Of a DNA stretch of 64,000 nt, positions 63,038-64,000 are shown piece after piece (positions within the stretch are counted from its first letter, which is position 1; every line of letters begins with the position of its first letter). Origin of the DNA: Clostridia bacterium (GTDB lineage: Bacteria; Bacillota; Clostridia; Oscillospirales; Acutalibacteraceae). The position numbers and the translations under genes are program-made. The notes under the pieces were generated by a model. It saw only the letters and a program-made list of their open reading frames with translations. It did no database searches and was not told where the DNA came from. The stretch is taken from the NCBI GenBank assembly GCA_017409475.1, contig JAFQSP010000003.1, positions 248,001 through 312,000 on the forward strand. The letters are read 5' to 3'.

Positions 63038-63066
63038 ATTCTACTATATTTATCAGATATTGTAAA
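63038..63066 (-). promoter_or_regulatory. Promoter of the pyrH-frr operon
   Basis: Minus-strand TTTACA (63066-63061) and TAGAAT (63043-63038), spacer 17 bases; AGGAG follows before the pyrH ATG. Confidence 0.65.
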
Positions 63067-63092
63067 GCAAATAAATCAATTTTATAAAAAAA

Positions 63093-63119
63093 TCACCCGA
63101 CTTTTTTTAAGTCGGGTGA
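63093..63119 (-). terminator. Terminator after tsf
   Basis: A perfect 11-base stem (63093-63103/63109-63119) with a 5-base loop, followed on the minus strand by T7, 12 bases after the tsf stop. Confidence 0.93.
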
Positions 63120-63130
63120 AAAATTATAAT

Positions 63131-64000
63131 TTATTTTACCATACTTGCAACTTCGTCAGCGAAATTGTCGTTTCTTTTTTCGAGACCTTCGCCCTTTTCG
63201 AGACGGGCAAACTTAACAAGCTTGATTTCTCCGCCAAGCTTCTTAGCTTCAGCATCAATATATGCGCCAACCTTGAAATCGCCATTCTTAACGAATTCCT
63301 GCTCAACAAGACAAACTTCTGAGAAGAACTTGCCAAGCTTACCTTCAACGATTTTAGCAAGAACCTGTTCGGGCTTGTTAGCCATTTTAGGATCTTCCTT
63401 CATCTGGGAAATCATGATGCTCTTTTCATGCTCGATAGCATCAGCAGGAACAGAATCACGATCGAGGTATGTGGGGTTAACGGCTGCAATCTGCATTGCT
63501 ACATCCTTAGCGAGAGTCTTGAACTCTTCGGTAGCTGCGATTTCGGGAGTTGTTTCGAAGTTAACGAGAACGCCGATTTTACCGCCGCCGTGAACGTATG
63601 AACCAACAACACCTTCGTAACGCTCAAAGCGTCTGATTTTTATATTTTCGCGAACTGCGAGGAAGAGGTCCTGAACAGCCTCGTTAACTGTCTTGCCATC
63701 GAGGGTGCAGTTTCCGAGAGCTTCTACGTCAGCAGGATTCTGCTCAGCAACAACCTGAGCAACCTTCTTTGTAAGGTCTTTGAAGAGATCGCCACCGGCA
63801 ACGAAGTCGGTTTCTGCATTAATTTCGACAGCTGCAGCTACGCCGTCAGCTTCATAAACGAGAACAGCACCTTCTGCTGCAATACGAGTTGATTTCTTTG
63901 CCTGCTGAGCAAGTCCCTTTTCTCTAAGGAAGTCAACAGCCTTGTCCATATCACCGTTGCATTCGGTGAGAGCCTTTTTACAATCCATCATTCCACATCC
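63131..64000 (-). CDS. tsf: Elongation factor Ts, N-terminus cut by window edge
   Basis: Nucleotide-exchange factor for EF-Tu. The visible residues run from CGMMDCKKAL, inside the N-terminal UBA-like domain that normally starts about 20 residues earlier, through INAETDFVAGG, which contacts EF-Tu, and on to the dimerisation domain (VLVNFETTPEIA, AVNPTYLDRDSVP). Only the start is missing. The ATGs at the very edge (CGMM) are internal and should not be taken as the start. tsf-pyrH-frr order is conserved; rpsB would lie beyond 64000. Confidence 0.96.
   Translation of the reverse strand, partial: GCGMMDCKKALTECNGDMDKAVDFLREKGLAQQAKKSTRIAAEGAVLVYEADGVAAAVEINAETDFVAGGDLFKDLTKKVAQVVAEQNPADVEALGNCTLDGKTVNEAVQDLFLAVRENIKIRRFERYEGVVGSYVHGGGKIGVLVNFETTPEIAATEEFKTLAKDVAMQIAAVNPTYLDRDSVPADAIEHEKSIMISQMKEDPKMANKPEQVLAKIVEGKLGKFFSEVCLVEQEFVKNGDFKVGAYIDAEAKKLGGEIKLVKFARLEKGEGLEKRNDNFADEVASMVK

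Noticed and set aside
63991..64000. tsf start codon at the GMM residues near the edge
   Set aside because: These methionines are internal to the conserved EF-Ts N-terminal domain; the real start is outside the window.

Overview
The window reads as a chromosomal core region of a low-GC, anaerobic, endospore-forming Clostridia member, most likely from the Ruminococcaceae/Oscillospiraceae side. This is judged from gene content, not from a database search. The evidence is a full spoIIIAA-AH operon plus spo0A and spoIVB, a PolC-type replicative polymerase, an electron-bifurcating-type [FeFe] hydrogenase, the MEP isoprenoid pathway, and AT-rich sequence with strong GGAGG-type ribosome binding sites and frequent TTG starts. 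I see no insertion sequence, prophage, CRISPR array, integrase or tRNA gene. Apart from the stretch carrying the RNase P RNA, no gap between genes exceeds 300 bases.

Layout. 1-6996 (-): nusB, a TsaD-like paralogue, xseA, xseB, ispA, dxs, tlyA and nadK (cut by the left edge), behind their own promoter. 7056-11914 (-): an Asp23-family gene, then spoIIIAH to spoIIIAA, whose candidate sigma-E promoter overlaps a divergent sigma-A promoter. 11991-14544 (+): a DivIVA-like coiled-coil gene, then a pyrR-uracil permease operon behind a recognisable PyrR attenuator. 14592-19162 (-): orphan fumarase beta subunit, spo0A, a cytosolic GH20-type glycosidase and spoIVB. 19349-25047 (-): xpt plus a four-gene BMP-type nucleoside ABC importer. 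25114-25890 (-): a sugar phosphate isomerase-like gene. 25964-26209 (+): a small membrane protein. 26237-29910 (-): GtrA, PHP, DRTGG, a divergent [FeFe]-hydrogenase-like protein, an RsbW-like ATPase and a second DRTGG protein. 29959-36038 (+): a divergent GluRS, GlnRS, murA, walJ and rlmH. 36229-41369 (+): hydC, an ATPase, a thioredoxin-fold ferredoxin, hydB and hydA, behind a Rex-like operator. 41497-44386 (+): a glycosyltransferase and two helicase-loading proteins, followed by rnpB. 44809-46964 (-): a lipoprotein and pncB. 47098-52512 (+): an XRE regulator, aconitase, NADP-isocitrate dehydrogenase and asnB. 52540-64000 (-): polC, ispG, rseP, dxr, cdsA, uppS, frr, pyrH and tsf (cut by the right edge).

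How the genes fit together. Dxs, Dxr, IspG, IspA and UppS supply isoprenoids and the undecaprenyl carrier used with MurA for the wall. HydABC would reoxidise NADH plus reduced ferredoxin to H2, and its promoter carries a redox (Rex-like) operator. The accessory DRTGG/PHP/ATPase/hydrogenase-like genes that commonly accompany such hydrogenases lie in a separate, divergent operon about 6 kb away. Aconitase and IDH give an oxidative route from citrate to 2-oxoglutarate and NADPH; no citrate synthase is visible here. The least explained parts are the hydrogenase-like sensory cluster, the TsaD-like paralogue, the GH20 gene inside the sporulation block, and several leader hairpins that overlap terminators or ribosome binding sites.
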